Part shown: positions 9,231 through 18,287 of the stretch, one piece after another
How positions within the stretch are numbered: the first letter of the stretch is position 1
How the letters are laid out: every line of letters starts with the position of its first letter
NCBI RefSeq assembly: GCF_030063135.1
Contig: NZ_JASISO010000003.1
Location: 62,001 to 126,000, forward strand
Direction: 5' to 3'
DNA from: Streptomyces sp. G-G2
GTDB lineage: Bacteria; Actinomycetota; Actinomycetes; Streptomycetales; Streptomycetaceae
DNA: 64,000 nt
Translations under genes and position numbers: made by a program
Notes under the pieces: generated by a model
Told to the model about the DNA's origin: nothing
Database searches by the model: none
What the model saw: only the letters and a program-made list of their open reading frames with translations

Positions 9231-12200
9231 CGACCCCCGCCCTCGATCCCGGTCCGCGGGCGCGGGTGGCCGCGCTGGCCGCCTGCCGGGAGCCGTACCT
9301 GCTGGGCGTCCGGCACCACAGCCCCGCGCTCGCGGCGGTGACCCCCGCGCTGCTGGACGCCTCCGGCGCGGACGTGGTGTGCGTGGAACTCCCGGCCGAC
9401 TTCCAGCCGTGGCTGGCACACCTGGCCGACCCGGAGACCCTGGCCCCCGTCGCCCTGGCGGGAGCGGGGCGGGACGGCCGCCTCGCCTTCTACCCGTTCG
9501 CGGACTTCTCCCCGGAACTCGCCGCGATCCGCTGGGCCCGCGCGCACGGGATCGAGGTCGTCTGCTGCGACCTCCCCCTGGGCGTCGCCGCCGAGGAGCC
9601 GCCGCAGGAGCCTGCGCCCGGTGACCGTCCTCCCGGCCACGACTACGCCGAGGGGCTGTCGGCCTCCGGCACCGGGCGCGACGGCGAGGACCTCTGGGAC
9701 CGGGCGGTGGAGGTACGGGCCCCCGGCTGCCCGCCCGAGGCGGTCCGGCGGGCCGCCCTCGGAGTGGGCTGGGCCCTGCGCGAGGACACCGCCGCCATCG
9801 CCCCCGCCGACCTGGCGCGCGAGGCCCACATGCGGGACGTGATCACCGCCCTCACCGCGGCGGGCCGCCGCGTGGCCGCCGTCATCGGCGCCTTCCACGC
9901 CCCCGCCTTGACGGCCACCCCCGCGGCACCGGACCCGACACCCGTCCCGTCCAAGGCCCCGCGCGGGGCCGGGGCCCCGGCCTCCGGCGCGGCCCCAGGC
10001 CCCGGCGCGGGAACCGACCTGGCCGGGGGCAGCGACGCGGGCTCCGCCGCACCCCCCGGCGCGCCCGCAGCGGGTGCCGACCCGGGCGGGGGCGCGCGGC
10101 ATCAGGCCCCCGGCTCCGCCGCGGCCACGGGCCTCGCGGACCGGCCGGCCGGTCCGGGGGCGGGGGTGGTCACCTCGCTCGTGCCCTATTCCTTCGATCT
10201 GCTCGACTCCCGCTCCGGGTACCCCGCCGGGATCCGGGACCCGTTGTGGCAGCAGGCCGTGCTGGGGGCGGCGGGAGAGCCCGGGCGGGTGCGGGAGGCC
10301 GCGTCCGTCGCCGTGACCGGGATCTGCCGGGAGCTGCGCCGCGCCGGCCACACCGCCGGGACCGGCGAGGCCGCCGAAACCCTGCGGGTCGCCTGTGACC
10401 TCGCCCGGCTGCGCGGGCTGCCCGCGCCCGGCCGGGGCGAGCTGCTGGAGGCCGTCACGACCGTACTCGGCCAGGGTGAACCCCTGGGCCGCGGAAGGGC
10501 GTTGGCCCGAGCCCTGGAGGCCGTACTCGTCGGTACCGCCCGAGGTCGCGTCGCACCCCGCACCCCGCGCTCCGGCCTCGGCCCCTCCGTCGAGGCCGAA
10601 CTGGCCGCGCTGCGCCTGCCGTCCGCCGCCGACCCGGACCCGGCTCCGCGCGAGATCCGGCTCGACCCGCTGCGCTCCCCGCTCGACGGCCGCCGCGAGG
10701 TCCTGCTGCGACGGCTCCTGGTCTGCGGGGCGGCGTACGGCGAACCGCTCGCCACCGCCGCGACCGGCGACGGCGCCGCCCTCGGCGCCAAGTGGCGGCT
10801 GGCCTGGACCCCTTCGGTCCCCGCGCGCCTCGACCTGGCGGGCGTCCGCGGGGTCACGGCCGAGCAGGCCGCGGCCGGTACCCTGCGCGACGCCGCCCGC
10901 CGGGCCGCCGCCGACGGCGGCCCGACCTGTGCCCAGGTCCTCACCGGTCTCGACGCGGCGGCCCGTTGCGACCTGCCCGCCCTGGTGGCGGAGCGGTTGG
11001 CGGAGGCCGCCGAGGTCCTGCCGACGACCGCCACCCTGCCCGAACTCCTCGGTGCGCTCGACCTGTCGGAGGCCCTGCGCCGGGGCCACCTGTCCGGCGT
11101 ACGGGCCGACACCACCGCCCTGAGCGCCCAACTCCTCGACGCCTGTGTCCGCGCGCTGCCCGGCCTGGCCGGGAGCGAGGACCCCGCCGACGCCGCCGCT
11201 CTCGTCGCCCTCGCGGACCGCGCCGCCACCCGGCAGCTCGGCCTCCGTCTGGACGCCGCCCTCGACGCCCTCACCGGTAGCGCCGCCTCACCCCTGATGC
11301 AGGGCGCGGCCCTCGCCGTACGGGTCCTGCTCGACCTGGATCCGGCCGCCGTCCTCGGCGACCGCGCGGCCGCCTGGATCGAGGGCGCCGCCACCCCCGA
11401 CGGGCGCCGGGCCCTGACGCGCCGACTGGCGGGGCTGCTCACCGCCGCCGGGCCCCTGCTCGACACCTCGCCGACGGCGCTCACCCCGCTGCTGGACCGG
11501 GTCGAGCGGCTCGCCGACCAGGACTTCCTGGACCGGCTCCCGGCCCTGCGCGGCGGGTTCGACGCGCTGGCTCCGGCCGCCCGGGAGCGGTTCCTCGACA
11601 CCGTCACGGAACGCCTGGGGGACCGTGTCGACCTCTCCCTCGACGCGCCGCCCGCGCTGCTGGCCCGGTGGGCGGCGGCCGACGCCGCCGGTCTCGCCGC
11701 CCTGAAGGACCTCTCCCTCCCCTTCTCCCCGCCGGTCCCCCCTTCCGGCCCGTCCCGGGATCCGGTGGCGGCAGACGCACCACGGCCCGGCCCCGCCGCC
11801 GCCCCGCACCGGCTCACCCCGCCCGACCGCTGGCGCCTGCTCCTCGGCCGCCAGCACGAGCGGCTCTCCGCCGGAGCCCGCCGCTACGCCCACGCCCTGG
11901 ACGAGCTGTACGGCGCGGGGCGCGGCGAGGGCGCCCGCGACATCGGCGCCGGGCGCGGCGCGGGGGGCGGTCAGGACTCCTCGTTCCCCACCGCCCGGGA
12001 ATGGGCCGAGGAACTGGACTCCCTGTTCGGGGCCGACGTACGGGAGGAGGTGCTCGCCGAAGCGGCGGGCGCGGGCCGGACCGACGTACTGACCCAGCTC
12101 GACCCGGACTCCGTACGGCCCTCCGTGGAGCTGCTCACCTCGGTGCTCTCGCTCGCCGGGGGCCTCCCCGAGAGCCGGCTGGCCCGGCTGCGGCCCCTGG

Positions 12201-12928
12201 TGAAACGCCTGGTCGACGAGTTGAGCAAGGAACTGACCAGTCGGCTGCGCCCCGCGCTGTCCGGCCTGACCGTGCCGCGGCCCACACGGCGCCGCGGCGG
12301 CGTCCTCGACCTGCCCGGGACGCTGCGGGCCAACCTGGCGCACACCCGCAGGCTGGACGACGGCCGGGTGGTCGTCGTACCCGAACGGCCGGTGTTCCGT
12401 ACCCGGGTGGGCCGGGAGGCCGACTGGCGGCTGATCCTGGTGGTCGACGTCTCCGGTTCGATGGAGGCCTCGGTCGTGTGGTCGGCGCTGACCGCCGCCG
12501 TGCTGAGCGGGGTGGCGACCCTCTCCACCCACTTCCTCGCCTTCTCCACCGAGGTCGTCGACCTCACCGGGCGGGTCGAGGACCCGCTGTCCCTGCTCCT
12601 GGAGGTACGCGTCGGCGGCGGTACGCACATCGCGGCGGGACTCGCGCACGCGCGGTCGCTGATCACGGTGCCGAGCCGGACGCTGGTCGTCGTGGTCAGC
12701 GACTTCGAGGAGGGCCACCCGGTCGGCGGACTGCTCGGCGAAGTCCGGGCGCTGGCCGCCTCGGGGGCCCACCTGCTGGGCTGCGCCGCCCTCGACGACA
12801 GCGGGACGCCCCGCTACTCCGTGCCGGTCGCCCGGCAACTCGTCGCCGCCGGAATGCCGGTGGCGGCCCTCAGCCCCCTCGCCCTCGCCCGCTGGGTGGG
12901 CGAACGCCTCCGTGGAGAGCGCAGTTGA
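9227..12928 (+). CDS. DUF5682-VWA fusion protein (YehM + YehP equivalents in one chain)
   Basis: A 1233-residue protein. Residues 1-330 match DUF5682: GVRHHSPA near the start, an acidic DVVCVELPAD strand, PFADFSPE and CDLPLG. This part is interrupted by an Ala/Gly/Pro-rich low-complexity insert (about residues 235-310). The C-terminal ~230 residues form a CoxE-type von Willebrand A domain with the metal-site motif DVSGS (Asp1074) and a later VVSDFEEG. MoxR partners use such VWA domains to engage substrates. In E. coli the corresponding functions are believed to be on separate YehM and YehP chains, so this looks like a fusion. It overlaps both neighbours by four bases. Confidence 0.85.
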   Translation: MTTPALDPGPRARVAALAACREPYLLGVRHHSPALAAVTPALLDASGADVVCVELPADFQPWLAHLADPETLAPVALAGAGRDGRLAFYPFADFSPELAAIRWARAHGIEVVCCDLPLGVAAEEPPQEPAPGDRPPGHDYAEGLSASGTGRDGEDLWDRAVEVRAPGCPPEAVRRAALGVGWALREDTAAIAPADLAREAHMRDVITALTAAGRRVAAVIGAFHAPALTATPAAPDPTPVPSKAPRGAGAPASGAAPGPGAGTDLAGGSDAGSAAPPGAPAAGADPGGGARHQAPGSAAATGLADRPAGPGAGVVTSLVPYSFDLLDSRSGYPAGIRDPLWQQAVLGAAGEPGRVREAASVAVTGICRELRRAGHTAGTGEAAETLRVACDLARLRGLPAPGRGELLEAVTTVLGQGEPLGRGRALARALEAVLVGTARGRVAPRTPRSGLGPSVEAELAALRLPSAADPDPAPREIRLDPLRSPLDGRREVLLRRLLVCGAAYGEPLATAATGDGAALGAKWRLAWTPSVPARLDLAGVRGVTAEQAAAGTLRDAARRAAADGGPTCAQVLTGLDAAARCDLPALVAERLAEAAEVLPTTATLPELLGALDLSEALRRGHLSGVRADTTALSAQLLDACVRALPGLAGSEDPADAAALVALADRAATRQLGLRLDAALDALTGSAASPLMQGAALAVRVLLDLDPAAVLGDRAAAWIEGAATPDGRRALTRRLAGLLTAAGPLLDTSPTALTPLLDRVERLADQDFLDRLPALRGGFDALAPAARERFLDTVTERLGDRVDLSLDAPPALLARWAAADAAGLAALKDLSLPFSPPVPPSGPSRDPVAADAPRPGPAAAPHRLTPPDRWRLLLGRQHERLSAGARRYAHALDELYGAGRGEGARDIGAGRGAGGGQDSSFPTAREWAEELDSLFGADVREEVLAEAAGAGRTDVLTQLDPDSVRPSVELLTSVLSLAGGLPESRLARLRPLVKRLVDELSKELTSRLRPALSGLTVPRPTRRRGGVLDLPGTLRANLAHTRRLDDGRVVVVPERPVFRTRVGREADWRLILVVDVSGSMEASVVWSALTAAVLSGVATLSTHFLAFSTEVVDLTGRVEDPLSLLLEVRVGGGTHIAAGLAHARSLITVPSRTLVVVVSDFEEGHPVGGLLGEVRALAASGAHLLGCAALDDSGTPRYSVPVARQLVAAGMPVAALSPLALARWVGERLRGERS

Positions 12929-14853
12929 CCACCGATCCCGCACCCGTCGCCACCCTTCCCGCGGTGGCGCCCGAGCTGCTCGCCGAGGCCGTCGGCCGGC
13001 TCACCGACCGGCTGCGCCGCAAGCTCGACGCCGCTGTCGAGGCCTGCGCGGCGGGTACGCCGGCCGCCGAGCCCGGCGCCGACGGCGCGGTCACCTTCCG
13101 CTTCGGTGCGGACGCGCTCGTCACGCTCCGCCCCGGGCCCACGGGCGCCCTCACCTCCGCCGACCAGGCCACCTGCGGCTGCCTCCTGGCCCCCGGCTGC
13201 CTCCACCGCACCACCGCCCTGTCGGTATGCCCCCTGGCCGAGCCCACAGCGGCGGTCCCGGCACCGGACCCGGGCGCTCCGTCCGGGCCGTCGCCCCGGT
13301 CCGCGGGGGCCCTGCCCGAGCCCGAGGGCGTCGCCGAGGGCGCGGAGGACGGCGGCGGGGCGCTGACCGGCGGGCAGGTCGCGGCTGCCGCCGCCTTGTG
13401 GGAGGCCGCCGCCGGGGCCCTGGCGGCGGGGGTGCCCGCGGGCGGGGCCGTGGTGCAGGCCGAGCTGCTGCGCGCCGCGCACACCGCGCGCCTCGCGGGC
13501 CTGCCCGGCGCCGAGGCCGCCGCGCTCCGGGTGGTCCGGGGCCTGCGCGCCGCCCGGGACCGCAGCGCCGCCCAGCGCCTCACCGAGCTGACCGGCGCCT
13601 TCCGTGAGCTGCTGTACGCCGCCGCGCGGCCCGTCGCCGACGGCTCCCGCCGTGCCTACCGGTCCGGCGGCAGCCTGCGCGTGCACGGCCTGTGCCGGGA
13701 ACCCGTGCTCTCCGCCGCCGGGTACGCGGGCGTGGTGACCCACCTCGTCGGCTCCGACGGCGTCCCGTACTCCCTCGCCGATGTCCGCCCCGGCGCACTG
13801 GCCCGGGCCCGGGGCGCGGGTTCGGGCTCCGTCGCCCTCGGCGGAGCGGTCCTCGACCACGCGGGCCTGGCCCGGGGCGGGCTGCTGGTCGTGGGCGCCA
13901 CGGTGTCCGAGGACGGCCGCCTCGGGGCGGGCCGGGGCGTACGGGCGACCCCGCTCCGCGGGATCGACTGGGCCGAGGATCCGGCCGCGTCGGCGTTCTT
14001 CGCCCGCCCGGCGGCCGAAGCCGTCGCGGGAGTGCTCTCGGGACAACCGACCGCAGGGGTGAACGGATCGGACGCCGGTCAGTCGAGCGGCGCCGGAACC
14101 GGCGCCGGACTGCTCGGCTGCGATGTCGTGGTGGTGGGCCCATCGGGCGGTCATCTGCTGGTCCGGGAGCTGTCGGCCGACGGTTCGCCGCGTCCGGACG
14201 GGCCGCTCGTGCGGCTGCTCCCCGCGCACCCGCACCCGGAACTGCCGCACACGGACAATCTGCGCCGTCTCGCCGAGCGTCCCGGCCTGGCGCTGCGCGT
14301 GCTCGGACGGCCCGACCTCGACCGGGCCGCGACCCTGCGTCCGCTCGCCGTGGGCCCGGTGCCGGGGGCCGCGTACACGCTGAGGCTGCCCCCGGAATGG
14401 CTGGGCCGGGCCGACCTCGGCTACGACCGGCTCCAGGGAGCCCACTTCCCGGCGGAAACGGCCGAAACGGCCGGGATCGTCGGGAGGGCCGGAAGCGCCG
14501 GAGCCACCGACCCGGCATCCGACGTCACGGCCGAGTCGCCGCTGTGGCGGGTACGACGGCTGCTGGAGTCCGGGGTCGCGGGCGGCCGCCGGGCCGTCGC
14601 GGAGGCGGCCCGGGGCGAGCACGCGCCGAACTCCGGGCGGGGTCCGCTGCGCCGCGCCGGTTTCACCGCGGCCGCGGAGCTGACCGCCGCGCTGGCCGCC
14701 GAGGCGGACCGGCGGCCCCGCGACGTCTTCGGCCGACTGGTCGACCCGGGCGCCGACCGCTACGCCTGGGCCTGGCTGGCCGCGGCCACCCATCTGCACG
14801 CCGCGCAGCGGTCGTTGGTGGCCGCGTCCTGGTCGGATCGGCAGACGGTCTGA
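12925..14853 (+). CDS. SWIM zinc-finger protein (YehQ-like)
   Basis: A 642-residue protein begun by a TTG that overlaps the upstream stop (TTGA at 12925-12928). No ATG or GTG in this frame fits as well. The SWIM motif CxCx5CxH is exact: Cys84, Cys86, Cys92, His94 within CGCLLAPGCLH. SWIM domains bind zinc and are associated with nucleic-acid or protein binding. The remaining ~500 residues are not recognised; they are Ala/Gly-rich with no signal peptide. Being last of the five genes and followed by a strong hairpin, it completes the DUF4132/MoxR/DUF5682-VWA/SWIM set. Confidence 0.85.
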   Translation: MTTDPAPVATLPAVAPELLAEAVGRLTDRLRRKLDAAVEACAAGTPAAEPGADGAVTFRFGADALVTLRPGPTGALTSADQATCGCLLAPGCLHRTTALSVCPLAEPTAAVPAPDPGAPSGPSPRSAGALPEPEGVAEGAEDGGGALTGGQVAAAAALWEAAAGALAAGVPAGGAVVQAELLRAAHTARLAGLPGAEAAALRVVRGLRAARDRSAAQRLTELTGAFRELLYAAARPVADGSRRAYRSGGSLRVHGLCREPVLSAAGYAGVVTHLVGSDGVPYSLADVRPGALARARGAGSGSVALGGAVLDHAGLARGGLLVVGATVSEDGRLGAGRGVRATPLRGIDWAEDPAASAFFARPAAEAVAGVLSGQPTAGVNGSDAGQSSGAGTGAGLLGCDVVVVGPSGGHLLVRELSADGSPRPDGPLVRLLPAHPHPELPHTDNLRRLAERPGLALRVLGRPDLDRAATLRPLAVGPVPGAAYTLRLPPEWLGRADLGYDRLQGAHFPAETAETAGIVGRAGSAGATDPASDVTAESPLWRVRRLLESGVAGGRRAVAEAARGEHAPNSGRGPLRRAGFTAAAELTAALAAEADRRPRDVFGRLVDPGADRYAWAWLAAATHLHAAQRSLVAASWSDRQTV

Positions 14854-14860
14854 CAGACCG

Positions 14861-14919
14861 CCTGAGGGAGGTCCTGAGGGAGGGTCCGGTGGAGGACCTC
14901 CCTCAGGACCTCCCCCAGG
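14861..14919. terminator. Long hairpin terminating the MoxR/VWA operon
   Basis: Arms at 14866-14887 and 14894-14914 pair over 21 bases with one bulged G and a 6-base loop. CCTG/CAGG at the outer edge (14861-14864, 14916-14919) extends the stem past one mismatch. It sits between convergent genes, eight bases after the SWIM gene stop, so it can serve both strands. No U-tract follows, which is usual in Streptomyces. Confidence 0.75.
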
Positions 14920-14936
14920 CCCGCGCAACAGGACGT

Positions 14937-15683
14937 CTAGTAGGCGCCGTTGACGGTGTCGATCGAGCCGTAGCGGGCGGCGGCGTAGTTGCAGGCGGCG
15001 GTGATGTTCGCGACCGGGTCGTAGGAATCGGCCACCGTACCGGGCACGTGGTACGCCCGGAACGTGGGGTCGATGACCTGGAGCAGGCCCTTGGAGGGGA
15101 TTCCGGCGAGCGCGTTGGAGTCCCAGTTGTTCACGGCGAGCGGGTTGCCCGAGGACTCGCGCAGCACATTGCGGCGGATTCCCTCGTAGGTACCGGGAAT
15201 TCCGTGCTGCGCCATGACCTCCAGCGACTGCCGGATCCATCCGTCGAGGTTGTTCGCGTAGAGCGTCGTGGGCCGTGTGGAGCGGTCCGCGCGGGCGGAA
15301 CCGGTCGCGGAATCACGCGCGGCCGCCGTACCCGAACTCTTCTTGGCCGAACTCGCCGCGGCGGTAATCGCCTTCGCCGGGCCGCCGAGCGTCAGCTTGA
15401 TTCCCGGCCGGATGGCCGACGGGTCGTCACCGACCACCGAACGGTTGTCCTCGTACAACTTCTTCCAGCCGCCGCTCACGGAATGCGATTGTGCGATCTT
15501 GGAAAGGGAGTCACCCGCCACCACGGAATAGGTGGTGGTCGCGGCAGCCGTCGGCTGCGCCGCCTCGGCGGTGGCGGCGCCGATCAGCGGAAGGGTCAGC
15601 GCGATGCCGCCGGTGCCCGCCACGGCGAGGAGGCGGGCCAGCGGGCTGTTCTTGGGACGGCGGTGCTTGCCCGGTGCGGGCAT
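14937..15683 (-). CDS. Secreted LysM protein with transglycosylase (SLT)-like domain
   Basis: A 248-residue exported cell-wall protein. A basic N-terminus and hydrophobic core end at about residue 41 (signal peptide, AEAAQ). A LysM domain (about 52-99, TYSVVAGDSLSKIAQ) binds peptidoglycan. An Ala/Ser/Lys linker precedes a lysozyme-like SLT domain (about 152-248) with RESSGNP carrying the candidate catalytic Glu, and GLLQVIDPTF. The likely role is peptidoglycan cleavage during growth or spore resuscitation. The ATG at 15683 has a GAGAGGAA Shine-Dalgarno; the frame continues upstream but only through the riboswitch leader. Expression is probably set by the c-di-AMP riboswitch described separately, as for other actinobacterial wall hydrolases. 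Confidence 0.88.
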   Translation of the reverse strand: MPAPGKHRRPKNSPLARLLAVAGTGGIALTLPLIGAATAEAAQPTAAATTTYSVVAGDSLSKIAQSHSVSGGWKKLYEDNRSVVGDDPSAIRPGIKLTLGGPAKAITAAASSAKKSSGTAAARDSATGSARADRSTRPTTLYANNLDGWIRQSLEVMAQHGIPGTYEGIRRNVLRESSGNPLAVNNWDSNALAGIPSKGLLQVIDPTFRAYHVPGTVADSYDPVANITAACNYAAARYGSIDTVNGAY

Positions 15684-15697
15684 GGCGAATTCCTCTC

Positions 15698-15935
15698 CGT
15701 CGCCTGCGAGGTGAGCTGTCGGGTTCGGACGGGAGATGTCCGGCCGCGCCATTCGGTCGCACGGCATGCTGCAGACATGCGTGAGGCATGAAAGAGACAT
15801 GTGTGTGACCGGCGCGACTTCACCCCGAGCCGTTCCGAATTCATGATCCGGAACGGCGGCCTACCTGGTTCCCCCGCTCCTGCCGTACGTGAGTGGGATG
15901 GGATTCCGGGTGGCGGCAGGATTCGGCGGTCCATC
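15698..15935 (-). promoter_or_regulatory. ydaO/yuaA-type c-di-AMP riboswitch in the LysM gene leader
   Basis: Reading the minus strand, conserved blocks occur in order. CGCCGAATCCTGCCG (15914-15928) pairs through CCTGCCG with CGGCAGG. CAGGAGCGGGGGAACCA is at 15866-15882 and GGGGTGAA at 15819-15826. The 3' blocks CCGAACCCGACAGCTCACC and CTCGCAGGCG lie at 15701-15728, about 20 bases before the start codon. This order matches the actinobacterial ydaO motif, which senses c-di-AMP and normally turns off wall hydrolase genes. Boundaries are approximate. Confidence 0.8.
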
Positions 15936-16205
15936 CGGATTGCGGTGACCGTAAACGAGTGCGGAGGTGTGGGGCAAGAGGTGAATTCCGTGCGGTGATC
16001 GTCTTATCGGCCCCGGCCGCGCGCATTCCCGTCGGGACGGTCGGTCCTGGAATGCGCCATTCCATTGCGGCGTCCGGAATCCTGCCTTCCGCGACTGTCG
16101 GGAGGGGGTGCGCGCCGGGGGGTGCCGCGTGACTCACATCACCGGCCAGCGCAATCCACGCTATCCGCCATCAAATACCCCAATGCCCCACGCAAGGGTC
16201 TGTCG

Positions 16206-17129
16206 TCAGTGCGGCAGCGGGGCCGCCACCTCCGCCACCCGCAGCAGCGCCTCCTCCACCGTCGTGCTTGCGGCCGGCAGCAGCGGCAGCCGCACGTACG
16301 GCGTCGGAATGCGCCCCTGCGCGTGCAGCACCCCCTTGACCACCGCCGGATTCGGCTCGCTGAACAGCGCCGCCGACAGCCGGGCCAGCGTGTGCCCCAG
16401 CGCCCTCGCCCGGGGTACGTCGCCCACCCGCCAGGCCTCGGCGAGCGCGACGAACCGGTCCGTGGCCAGGTGCGCCGAGGCCAGGACCGCCCCCTGCGCC
16501 CCGAGGGCCAGCATCGGGGAGACGTAGGCGTCGTCGCCCGCCAGCACCGCGAACCCCTCCGGCCGCTCACCGAGCAGCGCCACCGTCTCCGCGCCGAGGC
16601 CGCCGTCCGCGTACTTCACCCCGATCACCCCCGGCAGCGCCCCGACCGCCCGCAGCGCCCGCGCGTCCAGTGGCTGCCCGGTCCGGTAGGGGACGTGGTA
16701 GACGATCAGCGGTACGGGGCTCACCCGCGCCAGCCGCTCGAAGTGCGCCAGTACCCCCGCCGCCGAGGGCCGGACGAAGGAGGGCACGGTGACCAGCGTG
16801 GCCCCGATCTCCGGCCACCGCCGCAGCCGCTCCAGCGCCGCCCCGCTCGCCCGGGTGCCGCTGCTCCCCGCTCCGACGCTCAGGAAGGCCCCGCGCTCGC
16901 GGCAGACGCGGGCGCACACCTCGGTGACGGTGTCCCGCTCGGCCGGGTCGAGCATGGCGGCCTCGGCGGTCGTGCCGAGGGCGGTGATTCCCGCGGCGCC
17001 CGCGTCGAGCACCTCGTGGGCGAGCGCCTCCAGGGCGTCCACGGCGATCTCGCCGGACGCGTCGAAGGGGGTGATGAGCGGAACGTGGATCCCGCGGGGG
17101 GATGTCTGCCGAGAAGTGTCCTGTGCCAT
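16206..17129 (-). CDS. Dihydrodipicolinate synthase / N-acetylneuraminate lyase family aldolase
   Basis: A 307-residue class I aldolase of the DapA/NanA family. The pyruvate Schiff-base lysine is Lys172 (GVIGVKYADG) and the proton-relay tyrosine is Tyr144 (IVYHVP). The usual GTTGE loop reads GTTAE here, so the substrate may not be aspartate semialdehyde. It is transcribed divergently from a LysR-family regulator across a 71-base gap, the classical layout of a LysR regulator and its target, which favours a catabolic or special-purpose enzyme over lysine biosynthesis. The ATG at 17129 is the natural start. Confidence 0.8.
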   Translation of the reverse strand: MAQDTSRQTSPRGIHVPLITPFDASGEIAVDALEALAHEVLDAGAAGITALGTTAEAAMLDPAERDTVTEVCARVCRERGAFLSVGAGSSGTRASGAALERLRRWPEIGATLVTVPSFVRPSAAGVLAHFERLARVSPVPLIVYHVPYRTGQPLDARALRAVGALPGVIGVKYADGGLGAETVALLGERPEGFAVLAGDDAYVSPMLALGAQGAVLASAHLATDRFVALAEAWRVGDVPRARALGHTLARLSAALFSEPNPAVVKGVLHAQGRIPTPYVRLPLLPAASTTVEEALLRVAEVAAPLPH

Positions 17130-17200
17130 GAGTACGAGGGTGGGGGCCGTCGAGCGTCACGTCCAGTTCACGTTTCCCGCGCTATGCGTAAGCTGAGCCG
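17130..17200. promoter_or_regulatory. Divergent promoter region between the aldolase and LysR genes
   Basis: The 71-base gap must hold both promoters and any LysR-type box. No clear T-N11-A palindrome or consensus -10/-35 pair could be fixed by eye. Confidence 0.4.
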
Positions 17201-18202
17201 ATGCTCGACGTGCGCCGCCTGCGCCTCCTGTGCGAACTCGCCCGCCGGGGCACCATCGCCGCTGTCGCCGAGGCGCTGGCCTTCAGCCCCTCGGCCGTCT
17301 CCCAGCAGCTCTCCGCCCTGGAACGGGAGGCGGGCGTCCCGCTGCTGGAGCGCACCGGCCGCCGGGTCCGGCTCACCCCCGCCGCGCACCACCTGGTCGG
17401 GCACGCGGAGGCGGTCCTGGAACGGCTGGAGCGGGCCGGGGCCGATCTCGCCGCGGCCCGCGACGGGCTCGCGGGGGCGCTGCGCGTGGGCGCGTTCCCG
17501 ACCGCCACCCGGGCCATCGTCCCCGCCGCACTGGTCGCGCTCGCCCGCCGCCACCCGGCGCTGGAGCCGATGGTCTCGGAGACCGATCCGGCGGCCGTCG
17601 CGCACGCGCTGCGGGCCGGTGACCTGGACGTGGCGCTGGTCCACGAGTACGACTTCGTCCCGGCCGCCGAGGAGCCGGGGCTGGACACCGAGCCGCTCTG
17701 CCGCGAGCCGATGTACCTCGCCGAACCGGCACCCCCGCTCGACGGCGACGGCGACGGCGACAGTGACAGTGACGGCGACTCAGGCGTCGGCGCCGTGCCC
17801 CGCGTCCCCGCCGCCCCGGTCCGCGACCTGGGCGCGGCGCTCCGCATCCATCGCGACGCGCCGTGGATCATCGCGACCTCCGGAACCCTCTGCCACGCCA
17901 TGACCGTCCGGGCCTGCCAGGCCGCCGGGTTCACCCCGCGGGTGCGCCACCAGGTGGACGAGTTCGCCACCGTCCTCGCCCTGGTCGCGGCCGGTCAGGG
18001 CGTGGCGGTCGTGCCGCGGCTCGGGGTGGCGGCGGCGCCCGGCGCCACGGGGGTGCGGCTGACCCGGCTGCCGATGGAGCGCCGTACGAAGATCGCCTTC
18101 CGGAGCGGGGCCGCCGACCACCCCGCCGTCGCCGCCTTCGCCGCCGCGCTGCGTGCCGCCGTACCGCCGGAACTGCGGGCGCCGCCGCGGCCGGAAACGT
18201 GA
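17201..18202 (+). CDS. LysR-family transcriptional regulator
   Basis: A 333-residue LysR regulator. The N-terminal winged helix-turn-helix (about 1-60) reads [20 protein letters not shown] followed by [18 protein letters not shown] periplasmic-binding-like effector domain fills residues 90-325. An unusual acidic run of repeated Gly-Asp and Ser-Asp (about residues 180-195) lies in the effector domain and is encoded by a short GACGGC/GACAGT repeat. It probably controls the divergent aldolase gene and itself. The final ~10 residues are Pro/Arg-rich. The family assignment is secure; the ligand is unknown. Confidence 0.88.
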   Translation: MLDVRRLRLLCELARRGTIAAVAEALAFSPSAVSQQLSALEREAGVPLLERTGRRVRLTPAAHHLVGHAEAVLERLERAGADLAAARDGLAGALRVGAFPTATRAIVPAALVALARRHPALEPMVSETDPAAVAHALRAGDLDVALVHEYDFVPAAEEPGLDTEPLCREPMYLAEPAPPLDGDGDGDSDSDGDSGVGAVPRVPAAPVRDLGAALRIHRDAPWIIATSGTLCHAMTVRACQAAGFTPRVRHQVDEFATVLALVAAGQGVAVVPRLGVAAAPGATGVRLTRLPMERRTKIAFRSGAADHPAVAAFAAALRAAVPPELRAPPRPET

Positions 18203-18287
18203 CGCGACTCCCGTACCGCGTCACCCCCGTCGCCCTCGCCGTGTACGTTCGCGATACGGGACGGATCCGACGAGAACGAGGTACGAC

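Noticed and set aside
12814..15240. An 808-codon minus-strand frame across the SWIM gene and part of the LysM gene
   Set aside because: It spans a terminator and two real genes, has Gly/Arg-rich composition and no domain; it is a shadow frame.
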